This document shows positions 1 to 8,249 of a DNA stretch of 40,568 nt, in pieces. The position numbers and the translations under genes are program-made. Origin of the DNA: Thalassolituus sp. UBA674. GTDB taxonomy: Bacteria > Pseudomonadota > Gammaproteobacteria > Pseudomonadales > Oceanobacteraceae. The notes beneath the pieces were generated by a model, which saw only the letters and a program-made list of their open reading frames with translations, was not told where the DNA came from and ran no database searches. Where the stretch lies: assembly GCA_002298335.1 (NCBI GenBank), contig DBNK01000024.1, positions 86,100-126,667 of the forward strand, in the 5' to 3' direction. Every line of letters begins with the position of its first letter. Position 1 is the stretch's first letter.

Positions 1-45
1 GGCCTTCTCTTCTGAGCGGCTGAGCCTTCAGGCCAGCGCGTTTTT

Positions 46-87
46 ACGCAAGCCGATTCACGCAAGCGCGTTCACGCAAGCCGCTTC
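46..87. repeat. three tandem 14-bp units at the 3' end of the sigma factor gene
   Basis: The octamer ACGCAAGC recurs at 46-53, 60-67 and 74-81, exactly 14 bp apart, with similar sequence between copies. The last unit covers the final codons and stop of the minus-strand sigma factor gene; the other two lie just beyond the stop. It looks like replication-slippage duplication of the gene's tail. No function is inferred. Confidence 0.6.
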
Positions 88-620
88 CGCGTATCACACT
101 GAGGTGTGATCAGCGCATTTCTCACCATCTCACGAGCGCGGTGCAGACGGCTTTTGACCGCTGGCAGACTGATCTGCAGCTGCTCTGCGATCTCCTTGTT
201 TGTCAGCTGCTGATACTCCTTCAGCAGTAACACCCGGCGATAATCATCCGGCAGCGAATCCAGCGCGCTCAGCACCTCGTACAGCAGCTCAGGGCCGCTG
301 GCAGAGCCCAGCCACTCATCCACGCGGGCTTCATCCAGCGGGTCATAACTCAGGGTCACCCGGCCAAGACGACGGCACTCGCGGCGGGTACAGGTGAACA
401 ACCAGGATGAAAAGGCGGCGACGACACGCAAACTCTGCAGGTGACGTGACATGGTCAGCAGCACTTCCTGAACCGCATCATCCACATCACCGATCATGCA
501 GTGCTTCATGGCATAGCGGCGGATATCCGGCTGGGCCAGGTGCAATAAAACCTCAAGATCTTCCCGGTTGCCCGACAATGCACCGGTAATCCGTTTCTGA
601 TCAATATCCCTCAGAGCCAT
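72..620 (-). CDS. ECF-type (sigma-70 family) RNA polymerase sigma factor
   Basis: This 182-residue protein has the size and two-domain layout of an extracytoplasmic-function sigma factor. A region-2 segment (about residues 25-85) contains DVDDAVQEVLLTMSRHL and FSSWLFTCTRRECRR. A region-4 helix-turn-helix (about 115-170) contains LPDDYRRVLLLKEYQQLTNK and ISLPAVKSRLHRAREMV. It would direct core RNA polymerase to a small set of stress promoters with GGAAC-like -35 elements. The ATG start is preceded by GGGAGG at good spacing. No anti-sigma factor gene is adjacent, which is unusual for the class; the divergent neighbour is a lipoprotein hydrolase. The target regulon cannot be told from the sequence. 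Confidence 0.88.
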   Translation of the reverse strand: MALRDIDQKRITGALSGNREDLEVLLHLAQPDIRRYAMKHCMIGDVDDAVQEVLLTMSRHLQSLRVVAAFSSWLFTCTRRECRRLGRVTLSYDPLDEARVDEWLGSASGPELLYEVLSALDSLPDDYRRVLLLKEYQQLTNKEIAEQLQISLPAVKSRLHRAREMVRNALITPQCDTRKRLA

Positions 621-706
621 AGCGCCTCCCGAAAAATTCCGTCCTGTGAATCCTTTTTAAACTCTGCCACCTCTTCTCAATGAAAGTAAAGAAAAAAGGA
701 TCACGT

Positions 707-1684
707 ATGTCAGCTAAGCAATATCCCCTGATGTTAATCATCGCAGCCATGGTGGTCAGCTTTCTGCTGTCTGCCTGTGCTGCCCGCCAGAATATGGAGA
801 CAAACGACATGGCTCAATACAAATCAATCAGACCCAGCAGCACCATCCTGTTTGTGCATGGCATGTACATGACACCGGATGTCTGGGAAGACTGGCAGAA
901 ACATTTCGAAACCCTGGGTTATTCCACCTACGCCCCGGCCTGGCCATACCATGATGTCAGTGTCGATGAGCAGAACCTCCGCCATCCGGATGAGGCCCTT
1001 GCTCAGCTGACTCTGGACGATGTTGTGAAAAAATATCAGGATTTCATTCTGACACTGGACGAGCCACCGATTGTGATTGGTCATTCCATGGGGGGGCTGA
1101 TTGCTCAGATGTTATTGGAAGACGGAATTACTGCTGGTGCTGTAGCCATTAATTCCGCACCACCGAAAGGCGTTCTGTCGTTCAAATACAGTTTTATCAA
1201 GGCCAACCTGCCTCACCTGAACCTGCTGCGCAGCTCAGACAAGCCCGCCAGACTGACCTTTAAACAGTTTGAATATGCCTTTGCCAACGACATGGCTGAA
1301 GATGACAAACATTTTATTTACGACAGCCACATGGTGCCTGAGTCGCGCAAAGTCGGCCGTGCTCCACTGGGAAATTCAGGAAGGATTAATCCGGCCGTCG
1401 CCCGAGAGCCATTACTGTTTGTTGCCGGAGGTAATGACCACATTATTCCGGCAAGCCTGAATAAATCGAATTTTCAGAAATACCGGAAATCACCATCGAC
1501 CACCGACTTTATGGAGTTCAGCAACCGCAACCACCTGACCATACTGCAACCGGGTTGGATCAATGTTGCCAGCTATATTCAGGACTGGATCAAGGACAAC
1601 CAGACAGTCGCTTCGGCAACAGTCTCAGCAAATGTTCAACCGGATAAAAACCACCATGAATTACAGGCCGACGTCAGCTTCTGA
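707..1684 (+). CDS. alpha/beta-hydrolase fold lipoprotein
   Basis: The mature part is an alpha/beta hydrolase. The motif FVHGMYM is the oxyanion-hole region, GHSMGG carries the nucleophile serine at about residue 127, GGNDHIIP has the position of the acid, and NRNHLTIL carries the catalytic histidine. The start is placed at the ATG at 707 rather than an in-frame ATG at 680. AAAGGA precedes 707, and from it the protein begins with a lipoprotein signal peptide ending in the lipobox LSAC (Cys 24). It is therefore probably a membrane-anchored esterase or lipase of unknown substrate. It heads a compact set with the MAPEG and VOC genes, 36 bp upstream of the former, suggesting co-transcription. The C-terminal 25 residues look disordered. 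Confidence 0.85.
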   Translation: MSAKQYPLMLIIAAMVVSFLLSACAARQNMETNDMAQYKSIRPSSTILFVHGMYMTPDVWEDWQKHFETLGYSTYAPAWPYHDVSVDEQNLRHPDEALAQLTLDDVVKKYQDFILTLDEPPIVIGHSMGGLIAQMLLEDGITAGAVAINSAPPKGVLSFKYSFIKANLPHLNLLRSSDKPARLTFKQFEYAFANDMAEDDKHFIYDSHMVPESRKVGRAPLGNSGRINPAVAREPLLFVAGGNDHIIPASLNKSNFQKYRKSPSTTDFMEFSNRNHLTILQPGWINVASYIQDWIKDNQTVASATVSANVQPDKNHHELQADVSF

Positions 1685-1720
1685 CCAGACCAACCTCACT
1701 AACCCAGGAGAGAAAACAGC

Positions 1721-2119
1721 ATGAATATTGAATTAACCGCATTACTTTTCTTCAGCGTCATGACCTTATTTATGATTCTGATGCAGGCCATTATTGCCAT
1801 GAACGACTATGGCTTACCTTATGTACTTGGCAACCGCGATACACCACCCGGCTCTGAAAGCCTGCTGGTCAACCGGCTTGAACGGGCCATTCGAAACAAT
1901 ATTGAATCAGCCATTATCTTTGCCCCCCTGATTCTGATCGCTGCCATAACGCATATTTCGAATATGGCGATTCAATGGGGAGCTATCGTGTTTGTGGGAT
2001 CACGTCTGGCCTACGCGTTCCTGTATGCATTCGGGATCTCCGGCGTACGCACCCTGATATGGAACATCGGCATTCTGGCACTGGGCATGATTGCCATAGG
2101 GATTTTTCTGAACCCATGA
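1721..2119 (+). CDS. MAPEG family membrane protein
   Basis: A 132-residue polytopic membrane protein with about four hydrophobic helices and the MAPEG-family pattern: an N-terminal helix, a loop with GLPYVLGNRD, and the conserved RLERAIRNNIESAIIFAP segment. MAPEG proteins include glutathione-dependent membrane enzymes; many bacterial members have no proven reaction. The start follows AGGAGAG at ideal spacing. The stop overlaps the start of the VOC gene (ATGA), so translation of the two is probably coupled. A detoxification role together with the VOC protein is an inference from context only. Confidence 0.88.
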   Translation: MNIELTALLFFSVMTLFMILMQAIIAMNDYGLPYVLGNRDTPPGSESLLVNRLERAIRNNIESAIIFAPLILIAAITHISNMAIQWGAIVFVGSRLAYAFLYAFGISGVRTLIWNIGILALGMIAIGIFLNP

Positions 2120-2535
2120 ATCTGAATCAGATATCCATACCCGCAACAGACATGAAAGCCTCTGTCGGATTTTACGGAATGCTGGGGTTTCCACTGATTG
2201 TGGACACCCCACACTACGCCAGGTTCAGAAGTATTGAAGGCGATACCAGTTTCTCACTGATACTGGAAAGTGACGATACTCCCAACAGTGCCGTCATCTA
2301 TTTTGAAACCGATGAACTGGACGCGCTTTATGCGCGACTGATAAAACAAGGCATAGTATTTGATCAGACACCGCAGGACATGCGTTATTTATGGCGCGAA
2401 GCCATTCTGCATGATCCTGCAGGAAACAAAATCAAACTGTATTATGCCGGTGAAAACCGGCTTAACCCGCCCTGGAAAGTGAAAGAAAATGATCAGTCAG
2501 ATGAGATCTCCGGCTCCGGGCCTCAGCTGTTCTGA
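2116..2535 (+). CDS. VOC (glyoxalase/bleomycin resistance) family protein
   Basis: A 139-residue protein with one glyoxalase-type beta-alpha-beta-beta-beta module pair: ISIPATDMKASVGFYGMLGF at the N-terminus and LHDPAGNKIKLYY near residue 110. Family members use a divalent metal for isomerase, dioxygenase or resistance reactions; the substrate here is unknown. The start overlaps the MAPEG stop (ATGA). The 3' end overlaps the convergent uvrB gene by 13 bp, so the two transcripts meet tail to tail with no room for a separate terminator. The last 25 residues are charged and probably flexible. Confidence 0.85.
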   Translation: MNLNQISIPATDMKASVGFYGMLGFPLIVDTPHYARFRSIEGDTSFSLILESDDTPNSAVIYFETDELDALYARLIKQGIVFDQTPQDMRYLWREAILHDPAGNKIKLYYAGENRLNPPWKVKENDQSDEISGSGPQLF

Positions 2536-4553
2536 ATCATTTTCTCTTTCATATTATGCAGCAGGTCGCGCAGGCGCGCGGCCTCTTCAAAATTAAGATC
2601 GCGTGCCGCTTTAAACATACGGTCTTCAACTTTATTGATTTCTTTGCCCAGTTCAGCCGAGGACAGTGTCTGCCAGTCATCACCGTAGGCTGCTTTGTCT
2701 TCTGCCACCTTGCCTTTGACACGGCCGCGCTGTTTGCCTTTTTTACCCGGTGGTGGTGCCGCTTCCAGGATATCCGCCACTGATTTCATAACGCCCACCG
2801 GAGTTATGCCATTGGCTTCGTTGAACGCCATCTGTTTTTCACGACGGCGTTCAGTCTCATCCATGGCTTTTTTCATGGAGTCGGTAATCCGGTCAGCGTA
2901 CAGGATTGCTTTACCATGCAGGTTACGTGCAGCACGGCCGATGGTCTGAATCAGTGAACGCTCTGAACGCAGGAAACCTTCTTTATCCGCATCAAATATC
3001 GCAACCAGCGATACTTCAGGAATATCCAGACCTTCCCGCAACAGGTTAATTCCGACCAGCACATCAAATTCACCCAGGCGCAGGTCACGGATGATTTCGA
3101 CCCGCTCCACAGTATCAATATCACTGTGCAGATAACGCACTTTGATTTTCTGTTCGTTGAGGAATTCGGTCAGATCTTCGGCCATACGTTTGGTCAGTAC
3201 GGTAATCAGAACCCGTTCGCCCACGGCAACGCGTTCGTTCAGTTCATGCAGTACATCATCCACCTGCCCTGTCGCCGGGCGGACCTCAATCTCCGGATCG
3301 ATAAGACCAGTCGGGCGTACCACCTGCTCAACCACCGCGTCCTGGTGATCCTTTTCATAATTACCGGGCGTGGCAGAAACGAAAATGCACTGAGGCACAA
3401 TGGCTTCCCACTCTTCAAAACGCATAGGACGGTTATCCAGTGCCGACGGCAGACGGAAGCCGAACTGTACCAACGTCTCTTTACGCGAACGGTCTCCGCG
3501 GTACATACCGCCGATCTGTGGAATCGTTACGTGGGATTCGTCGACGAAAACCAGAGCATCTTTCGGGATGTAATCAAACAAGGTCGGCGGTGGCGCCCCG
3601 GCTTCACGCCCGGACAGATAACGCGAGTAGTTTTCGATGCCGTTGCAATAGCCCAGCTCCTGCATCATTTCTATATCGTAGCGGGTACGTTGCTCCAGCC
3701 GCTGGGCTTCGACCAGCAGGTTCTCTTCGCGGTAGTATTCCAGCCGTTCCTTCAGCTCTTCTTTTATTTCTTCCACGGCATCGAGAATACGCTGGCGTGG
3801 CGTCACATAGTGAGTCTTAGGGTAGACAGTCACCCGCGCAAGGCGGTTGTAGATCTGACCGGTGAGCGGATCAAAGCTGCTGATCTGCTCGACTTCGTCA
3901 TCGAAGAGTTCAACCCGGATGGCTTCGTCATCCGATTCCGCCGGGAAGATATCAATGACCTCACCGCGCACGCGGTACGTCCCGCGGTGGAAGTCTGCGT
4001 CGTTACGGGTGTACTGCAGCTCAGCTAAGCGACGCAGTATCGTGCGCTGGTCGACCTGATCACCACGGACCAGATGCAACATCATTTTAAGGTAGGAATC
4101 CGGGTCACCCAGACCATAGATCGCCGATACGGTACAGACGATGATGGCATCGCGGCGCTCCATCAGGGCCTTGGTCGCCGACAGCCGCATCTGTTCAATG
4201 TGTTCGTTCACTGATGCGTCTTTATCAATGAAGGTATCGGATGCCGGGACGTACGCCTCCGGCTGATAGTAGTCATAATAAGAGACGAAGTATTCGACGG
4301 CGTTATTCGGAAAAAACTCTTTGAATTCGCCGTACAACTGGGCAGCGAGAGTCTTATTGTGCGCCATGATGATGGCCGGGCGACCACAATTGGCGATCAC
4401 GTTCGCCATGGTGTAGGTTTTACCTGACCCCGTCACGCCAAGCAGGGTCTGTTTGAGCAGTCCGGCCTCAACCCCCGCGGTCAGTTTGCGGATAGCCTCA
4501 GGCTGATCTCCGGCGGGTGAATAACGGGATGAAAGCTCAAATGCCTTGCTCAT
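2523..4553 (-). CDS. uvrB: UvrABC nucleotide-excision repair subunit B
   Basis: A full-length UvrB of 676 residues. Visible features are the Walker A motif GVTGSGKT (39-46), the beta-hairpin that inserts into damaged DNA (SYYDYYQPEAYVP, near 90-105), the DESHVT helicase motif II, the ARNLHGKAILYAD/IGRAARN region (motif VI), and a C-terminal UVR motif (DRMFKAARDLNFEEAARLRD) that binds UvrC. It receives damaged DNA from UvrA and forms the pre-incision complex. The gene diverges from an aminotransferase gene across 70 bp. A TATAAT -10 hexamer is visible there, but no LexA-type CTGT-N8-ACAG box, so SOS control is not evident from this stretch. Confidence 0.98.
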   Translation of the reverse strand: MSKAFELSSRYSPAGDQPEAIRKLTAGVEAGLLKQTLLGVTGSGKTYTMANVIANCGRPAIIMAHNKTLAAQLYGEFKEFFPNNAVEYFVSYYDYYQPEAYVPASDTFIDKDASVNEHIEQMRLSATKALMERRDAIIVCTVSAIYGLGDPDSYLKMMLHLVRGDQVDQRTILRRLAELQYTRNDADFHRGTYRVRGEVIDIFPAESDDEAIRVELFDDEVEQISSFDPLTGQIYNRLARVTVYPKTHYVTPRQRILDAVEEIKEELKERLEYYREENLLVEAQRLEQRTRYDIEMMQELGYCNGIENYSRYLSGREAGAPPPTLFDYIPKDALVFVDESHVTIPQIGGMYRGDRSRKETLVQFGFRLPSALDNRPMRFEEWEAIVPQCIFVSATPGNYEKDHQDAVVEQVVRPTGLIDPEIEVRPATGQVDDVLHELNERVAVGERVLITVLTKRMAEDLTEFLNEQKIKVRYLHSDIDTVERVEIIRDLRLGEFDVLVGINLLREGLDIPEVSLVAIFDADKEGFLRSERSLIQTIGRAARNLHGKAILYADRITDSMKKAMDETERRREKQMAFNEANGITPVGVMKSVADILEAAPPPGKKGKQRGRVKGKVAEDKAAYGDDWQTLSSAELGKEINKVEDRMFKAARDLNFEEAARLRDLLHNMKEKMIQNS

Positions 4554-4585
4554 TAGGATTCCAGTGAAAGCGCAAATCTTGTAAC

Positions 4586-4591
4586 ATTATA
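4586..4591 (-). promoter_or_regulatory. candidate uvrB -10 element
   Basis: On the minus strand this reads TATAAT, a perfect -10 hexamer 32 bp upstream of the uvrB start. A -35 at the right distance is poor (CTCAAA). A short dyad, ACGGT-N8-ACCGT, overlaps the spacer. Confidence 0.45.
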
Positions 4592-4623
4592 CGGTTTTTC
4601 AACACCGTTTTGAGGATTCTGTT

Positions 4624-5805
4624 TTGGACCTGACTCTGTCTGATCGTACCTATCTGATCAAGCCTTCTCCGACCCTTGCGGTCACCAACCGCGCAGCTGT
4701 GCTGAAGGCGGAAGGCAAGGACATTATTGGTCTGGGCGCCGGTGAGCCGGACTTTGACACCCCTGAACATATCAAGCAGGCCGCAATCAAAGCGATTGAA
4801 GCCGGCTTCACCAAGTACACCGCTGTGGACGGAACCCCGGGCCTGAAAAAAGCCATTATTGCCAAGCTGAAGAATGACAACGGCCTTGAGTATGACGCGG
4901 GCCAGATTCTGGTGTCCTGTGGTGGTAAGCAAAGCTTTTTCAACCTCTGCCTGGCACTGATCAACCCGGGGGACGAGGTCGTCATTCCGGCACCTTACTG
5001 GGTGTCTTACCCGGACATCGTTAAGATCGCCGAAGGTGAGCCGGTTTTCATAGACACCGATGAAAGCACCCGGTTCAAAATCACCCCGGCACAGCTGGAT
5101 GCCGCCATCACTGACAAAACTAAAATGGTCGTGCTGAACAGCCCGTCCAACCCGTCAGGTGTGGCGTACAACGCTGATGAACTGAAAGCACTGGGCGATG
5201 TACTGCGCAAATACCCGAACGTACTGATCGCTACCGATGATATGTATGAACATATCTGGTGGGCCGACTTTAAATTCGAAAACATCGTCACCGTCTGCCC
5301 AGACCTGTACGAGCGCAGCATCGTGCTGAACGGCGTATCCAAAGCCTACAGCATGACCGGCTGGCGTATCGGCTACGCTGCGGGCCCGGCCAAGTTGATC
5401 GGTGCGATGAAAAAGATTCAGTCGCAGAGTACCTCCAACCCGACTTCTATCTCACAGGTGGCTTCAGAAGCCGCACTGAACGGTGGCCTCGAGGCAGTCG
5501 CACCTATGGTCAAAGCCTTTAAAGAGCGCCACGACTATCTGGTGGAGGCCCTGAACGGCATTAACGGTGTTGAATGCATCACTGCAGACGGTGCCTTCTA
5601 CGCCTACCCAAGCTTCAAAGGTGCCATGGCCAACATGGGCATTGATGATGACGTGGTGTTCGCTGAGAAGCTGCTGAACGACACTGGTGTCGCACTGGTA
5701 CCGGGTTCTGCATTTGGTACACCTGGGTATATGCGTCTGTCGTATGCGACCAGCATGGATAACCTGAAGGAGGCTGTTCGCCGTCTGAAGGAGTTTCTTG
5801 GCTGA
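4624..5805 (+). CDS. class I pyridoxal-phosphate aminotransferase (aspartate aminotransferase type)
   Basis: A 393-residue fold-type I aminotransferase. The Schiff-base lysine is K240 in the motif GVSKAYSMTGWRIGYAAGP; NSPSNPSG supplies the PLP-ring asparagine, and the C-terminal MRLSYA carries the arginine that binds the substrate carboxylate. The resemblance is to the subgroup of aspartate (and sometimes prephenate) aminotransferases that interconvert aspartate and oxaloacetate with 2-oxoglutarate/glutamate. The best start is a TTG at 4624, preceded by GAGGA with a 7-nt spacer; no ATG is available near the conserved N-terminus. A strong terminator follows. Confidence 0.92.
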   Translation: MDLTLSDRTYLIKPSPTLAVTNRAAVLKAEGKDIIGLGAGEPDFDTPEHIKQAAIKAIEAGFTKYTAVDGTPGLKKAIIAKLKNDNGLEYDAGQILVSCGGKQSFFNLCLALINPGDEVVIPAPYWVSYPDIVKIAEGEPVFIDTDESTRFKITPAQLDAAITDKTKMVVLNSPSNPSGVAYNADELKALGDVLRKYPNVLIATDDMYEHIWWADFKFENIVTVCPDLYERSIVLNGVSKAYSMTGWRIGYAAGPAKLIGAMKKIQSQSTSNPTSISQVASEAALNGGLEAVAPMVKAFKERHDYLVEALNGINGVECITADGAFYAYPSFKGAMANMGIDDDVVFAEKLLNDTGVALVPGSAFGTPGYMRLSYATSMDNLKEAVRRLKEFLG

Positions 5806-5850
5806 GGCTGAGTGATTCTCTGAAATCAAAGATTTGCTGAGATAAAGAAG

Positions 5851-5880
5851 AGGCGTTGTCGGGAGGCAGCGCCTTTTTTA
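5851..5880 (+). terminator. rho-independent terminator of the aminotransferase gene
   Basis: A 10-bp stem, AGGCGTTGTC / GGCAGCGCCT (two G-U pairs), with a GGGA loop is followed by a run of T. It lies 46 bp after the aminotransferase stop codon. Confidence 0.9.
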
Positions 5881-5995
5881 TTGGGGGATTGATGTTTAGA
5901 CACCTGATCCCGAAAGAACTGAAATGATATTTAAATAACACTACCGACAACTATCATCATATACACGATGACGATAAGCGATTGTGAGCTAAAAC

Positions 5996-6587
5996 AATTT
6001 ACGTTTCGCTCTCGGGAGGAAGGCATGGGCCGCCTAGGTCCTCCCGGGCGCCAGCCTAGGCGGCCCCACCCTCCCACCTGCTTCGCGTTTTCCGAAGCCT
6101 TGTATCCGGATTTTCCTCGTAACTTTCATGGTACGCCTGCAAGGGACATCCTTGCTTAGGCAGCCCCGTCACCTCGCAGACTTGCTCGGCGTCCTAGCTA
6201 GGCGCCGCCTTCCCCATTTCGTTCCTTCAGATATCCGGCGGCTTCCAGAGGCGCATTTCAACCAGCTACGTGAGTCACTTAAACTAACATCACTGGGAGC
6301 CTTCACTATCTCCATTTTAAGCTCGACAGAGTCAAGGCCCTCAGTGATTCCATCTATCAAATTGTCGTCGCTGGGTTTTAGTGCGCCTGTTTTGAGCCAT
6401 TACATCCAAAAGTGAACAGACCTCCGAGACAGGACGTCGAGGAAAGGGCACAGAGGCAGGAAGCCGAATTGCCCTGTGGTCGTCGTGAACTTGAAGGAAG
6501 TAATGAAAAAGCGAAAAATACAGCGCGAAGCAGGAGGGTCGACCCGCGTCGGGAGGACGCCGTCCTCCCGGGAGCGAAAACCAAATA
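5996..6587. mobile_element. about 592-bp gene-free element with complex inverted ends (MITE-like)
   Basis: The two ends are imperfect inverted copies. The left end (5996-6024) and the reverse complement of the right end (6559-6587) share TTTCGCTC, a variable base, CGGGAGGA and GGC, with 6 mismatches in 29 bp. Further in, both ends carry TCCTCCCG, which folds back on CGGGAGGA, and then ACCCTCC followed by CTGCTTCGCG, so similarity extends about 60-85 bp inward. The left end has an extra perfect 12-bp hairpin (GGGCCGCCTAGG / CCTAGGCGGCCC, 6028-6067), and another near-palindrome with CCTAGCTAGG lies at about 6187-6208. Open frames inside are short, lack ribosome sites and resemble no family I recognise. 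Fits a non-autonomous mobile element or a structured repeat; no clear target duplication was found. Confidence 0.55.
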
Positions 6588-6612
6588 GATTTTGACGACT
6601 AAGTCGATCCAG

Positions 6613-6631
6613 AAGGATCACAGTGATCCTT
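6613..6631. repeat. perfect 19-nt hairpin
   Basis: AAGGATCAC-A-GTGATCCTT is a perfect dyad 24 bp beyond the end of the lipoprotein gene, between it and the 592-bp element. It lacks a T-run on either strand, so it is not a typical terminator, though it could protect a 3' end. Confidence 0.5.
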
Positions 6632-6654
6632 CACTGAAAGACTCACGTCACTAG

Positions 6655-7242
6655 TCACTGAACCCCTACAAACGCCCGGAACTCCGGATCCGAAAACATC
6701 CGCTCCCAGATATTCTCCAGCATGGCATTGACCCACTCCTGGTTGTAATCCGCGACCGGCGCAGTAGCCACCCGGCGTGTTTCCGAAGCGCCGAACGGTT
6801 TACGGAAGGTCTTGTCGCCATCAATGACGTTCAGCTCCATATTCACTTTCATACTGCAGTCGTTCACCCACATGCCGTCATTGCACAGGTAATCGAACTG
6901 ATTCACCGTCAGCTGTACTTTCAGTGGTGCCAGCGGGCTGTTACCACCGAAACCCAGCTGGGTGAGGCTGGCCTGCATCTTTGACGTCAGAACACGCTCC
7001 AGGCTGTCCTGTGCTTTCAGCGGTGAACGCTCGGCAGCACGGCCGCCGCGCAGGCCGATCACATCCGGTTCAGACACCTGACGCTTGTCGACAACGCGCA
7101 CCAGCGCCCCACGGGACACGGATTCCGCCGGGGGAGCTACAGCAGCGGTATCATCCAGTTCAATCACCTGCGGTGCCAGTACGCAGCCGCTGAGAATCAT
7201 AGTCAGGGCTGCCATCAGCCCCAGAGGAAATAAGTTACGCAT
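6655..7242 (-). CDS. YajG-family lipoprotein
   Basis: A 195-residue lipoprotein. From the ATG at 7242 it begins with a signal peptide ending in the lipobox LSGC (Cys 20). The mature part has the YajG-type pattern with VRVVDKRQ, IGLRGGR, a central LQVQLTVNQF-like strand and an alpha-helical C-terminus (NAMLENIWERMFSDPEFRAF). The family is a set of outer-membrane lipoproteins of unknown function. An upstream in-frame extension to 7353 has no signal peptide and would overlap yaaA deeply, so it was rejected. The start overlaps the 3' end of yaaA by 8 bp, so the two are probably one transcript. Confidence 0.82.
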   Translation of the reverse strand: MRNLFPLGLMAALTMILSGCVLAPQVIELDDTAAVAPPAESVSRGALVRVVDKRQVSEPDVIGLRGGRAAERSPLKAQDSLERVLTSKMQASLTQLGFGGNSPLAPLKVQLTVNQFDYLCNDGMWVNDCSMKVNMELNVIDGDKTFRKPFGASETRRVATAPVADYNQEWVNAMLENIWERMFSDPEFRAFVGVQ

Positions 7243-8023
7243 CAGGTCTGTCCTTCTCTGCTCGTTTGAATACCCACTGGCCGGCGGAAGACTCTTCTTC
7301 GCTGTAACGGTACCCGGCCGTGCTGAAGTCTTTGAGACCCTCAGCCCTCTCAATCCGTTCCCGGATCTGAAAGGCGGCCATCATGCCACGGGCTTTTTTG
7401 GCGTAGAAGCTGATTATTTTGTACTGACCGTTCTTCTCGTCCTTAAACACCGGCGTGATCAGGGGCGCCTTCAGTTTCCTGGGTTTTACTGCTCTGAAGT
7501 ACTCGTTGGATGCCAGGTTCACCACCTCCGTGGCGCCGGTTTCTTCGATCACGGTATTCAGAGCTTCTGTGATGGACTCACCCCAGAAGGCGTAAAGATC
7601 AGCCCCTCGCGGATTCTTCAGTCTGGTGCCCATCTCCAGCCGGTACGGCAGAATCTTGTCCAGCGGACGCAGCAGACCATAAAGACCGGAAAGAATACGC
7701 AGATGATTTTGCGCATAATCCAGTTCGGCTTCCGTCATGTTGTCGGCTTCCAGCCCGGTGTAAACGTCACCTTTAAAGGCAAGTACGGCCTGTTTGGACT
7801 CCCCCTCAGGAAACGGCAGCTGCCAGTCGTGATAGCGCTGCACGTTAAGCTCCGAGAGCTTGGGGCTCAGGCTCATCAGGGCGCCCAGCTCGTCCGGAGT
7901 ATAGGGACGCAGCACATCGATCAGAGTGGCAGAGTCGTCAAGAAAATCGGGTTCCGTAGCCAGCCCGGTAACCGGGGGCGTATCAAAATCCAGTGTTTTG
8001 GCGGGTGAAAGGAGTGTCAGCAT
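7235..8023 (-). CDS. yaaA: peroxide stress protein YaaA
   Basis: A 262-residue member of the YaaA/DUF328 family, near the usual 250-260 residues. The characteristic N-terminus MLTLLSPAKTLDF, the central LYGLLRPLDKILPYRLEMGT, NLASNEYF and a C-terminal ISFYAKKARGMM are all present. In E. coli the protein lowers free intracellular iron during hydrogen peroxide stress and thereby limits Fenton damage; it binds DNA. It lies upstream of, and overlaps, the YajG-like lipoprotein gene. Confidence 0.95.
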   Translation of the reverse strand: MLTLLSPAKTLDFDTPPVTGLATEPDFLDDSATLIDVLRPYTPDELGALMSLSPKLSELNVQRYHDWQLPFPEGESKQAVLAFKGDVYTGLEADNMTEAELDYAQNHLRILSGLYGLLRPLDKILPYRLEMGTRLKNPRGADLYAFWGESITEALNTVIEETGATEVVNLASNEYFRAVKPRKLKAPLITPVFKDEKNGQYKIISFYAKKARGMMAAFQIRERIERAEGLKDFSTAGYRYSEEESSAGQWVFKRAEKDRPDA

Positions 8024-8177
8024 AGCAACCTCATTGTCATTCTGGCGTCATCATACCCGCTGCTGCCATCCGGCCCAAGCGCAGAGCAGAACGCTGTGAC
8101 AGTGGCACGTACGCCGGTCTGGCTGGTCAGCGCTGCCAATGCGCCTCCGGGGGCTTCATTCCAGAATAATCTGTCAT

Positions 8178-8216
8178 GTGTCTGATTTCTGTATTGTCTT
8201 ATCATCCGACAGACAC
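8178..8216. promoter_or_regulatory. inverted repeat upstream of the acyl-CoA dehydrogenase genes
   Basis: GTGTCTG (8178-8184) and CAGACAC (8210-8216) form a 7-bp dyad with a 25-bp spacer, 33 bp before the acyl-CoA dehydrogenase start. It could be an operator pair or a leader hairpin. It does not match the FadR or PsrA consensus that I know. Confidence 0.3.
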
Positions 8217-8249
8217 CTGACCGCTCGTTTATCCGGCAGGAGAATAACC

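Noticed and set aside
3126..4028. A 300-residue plus-strand frame opposite uvrB
   Set aside because: Same reason: antisense to a full-length uvrB with no independent evidence.
4554..4623. A LexA/SOS box in front of uvrB
   Set aside because: I looked for CTGT-N8-ACAG or close variants in the 70-bp gap and found none.
6128..6415. A 95-residue frame inside the 592-bp element
   Set aside because: No ribosome site, no recognised family, and the region is full of foldback structures; treated as non-coding.
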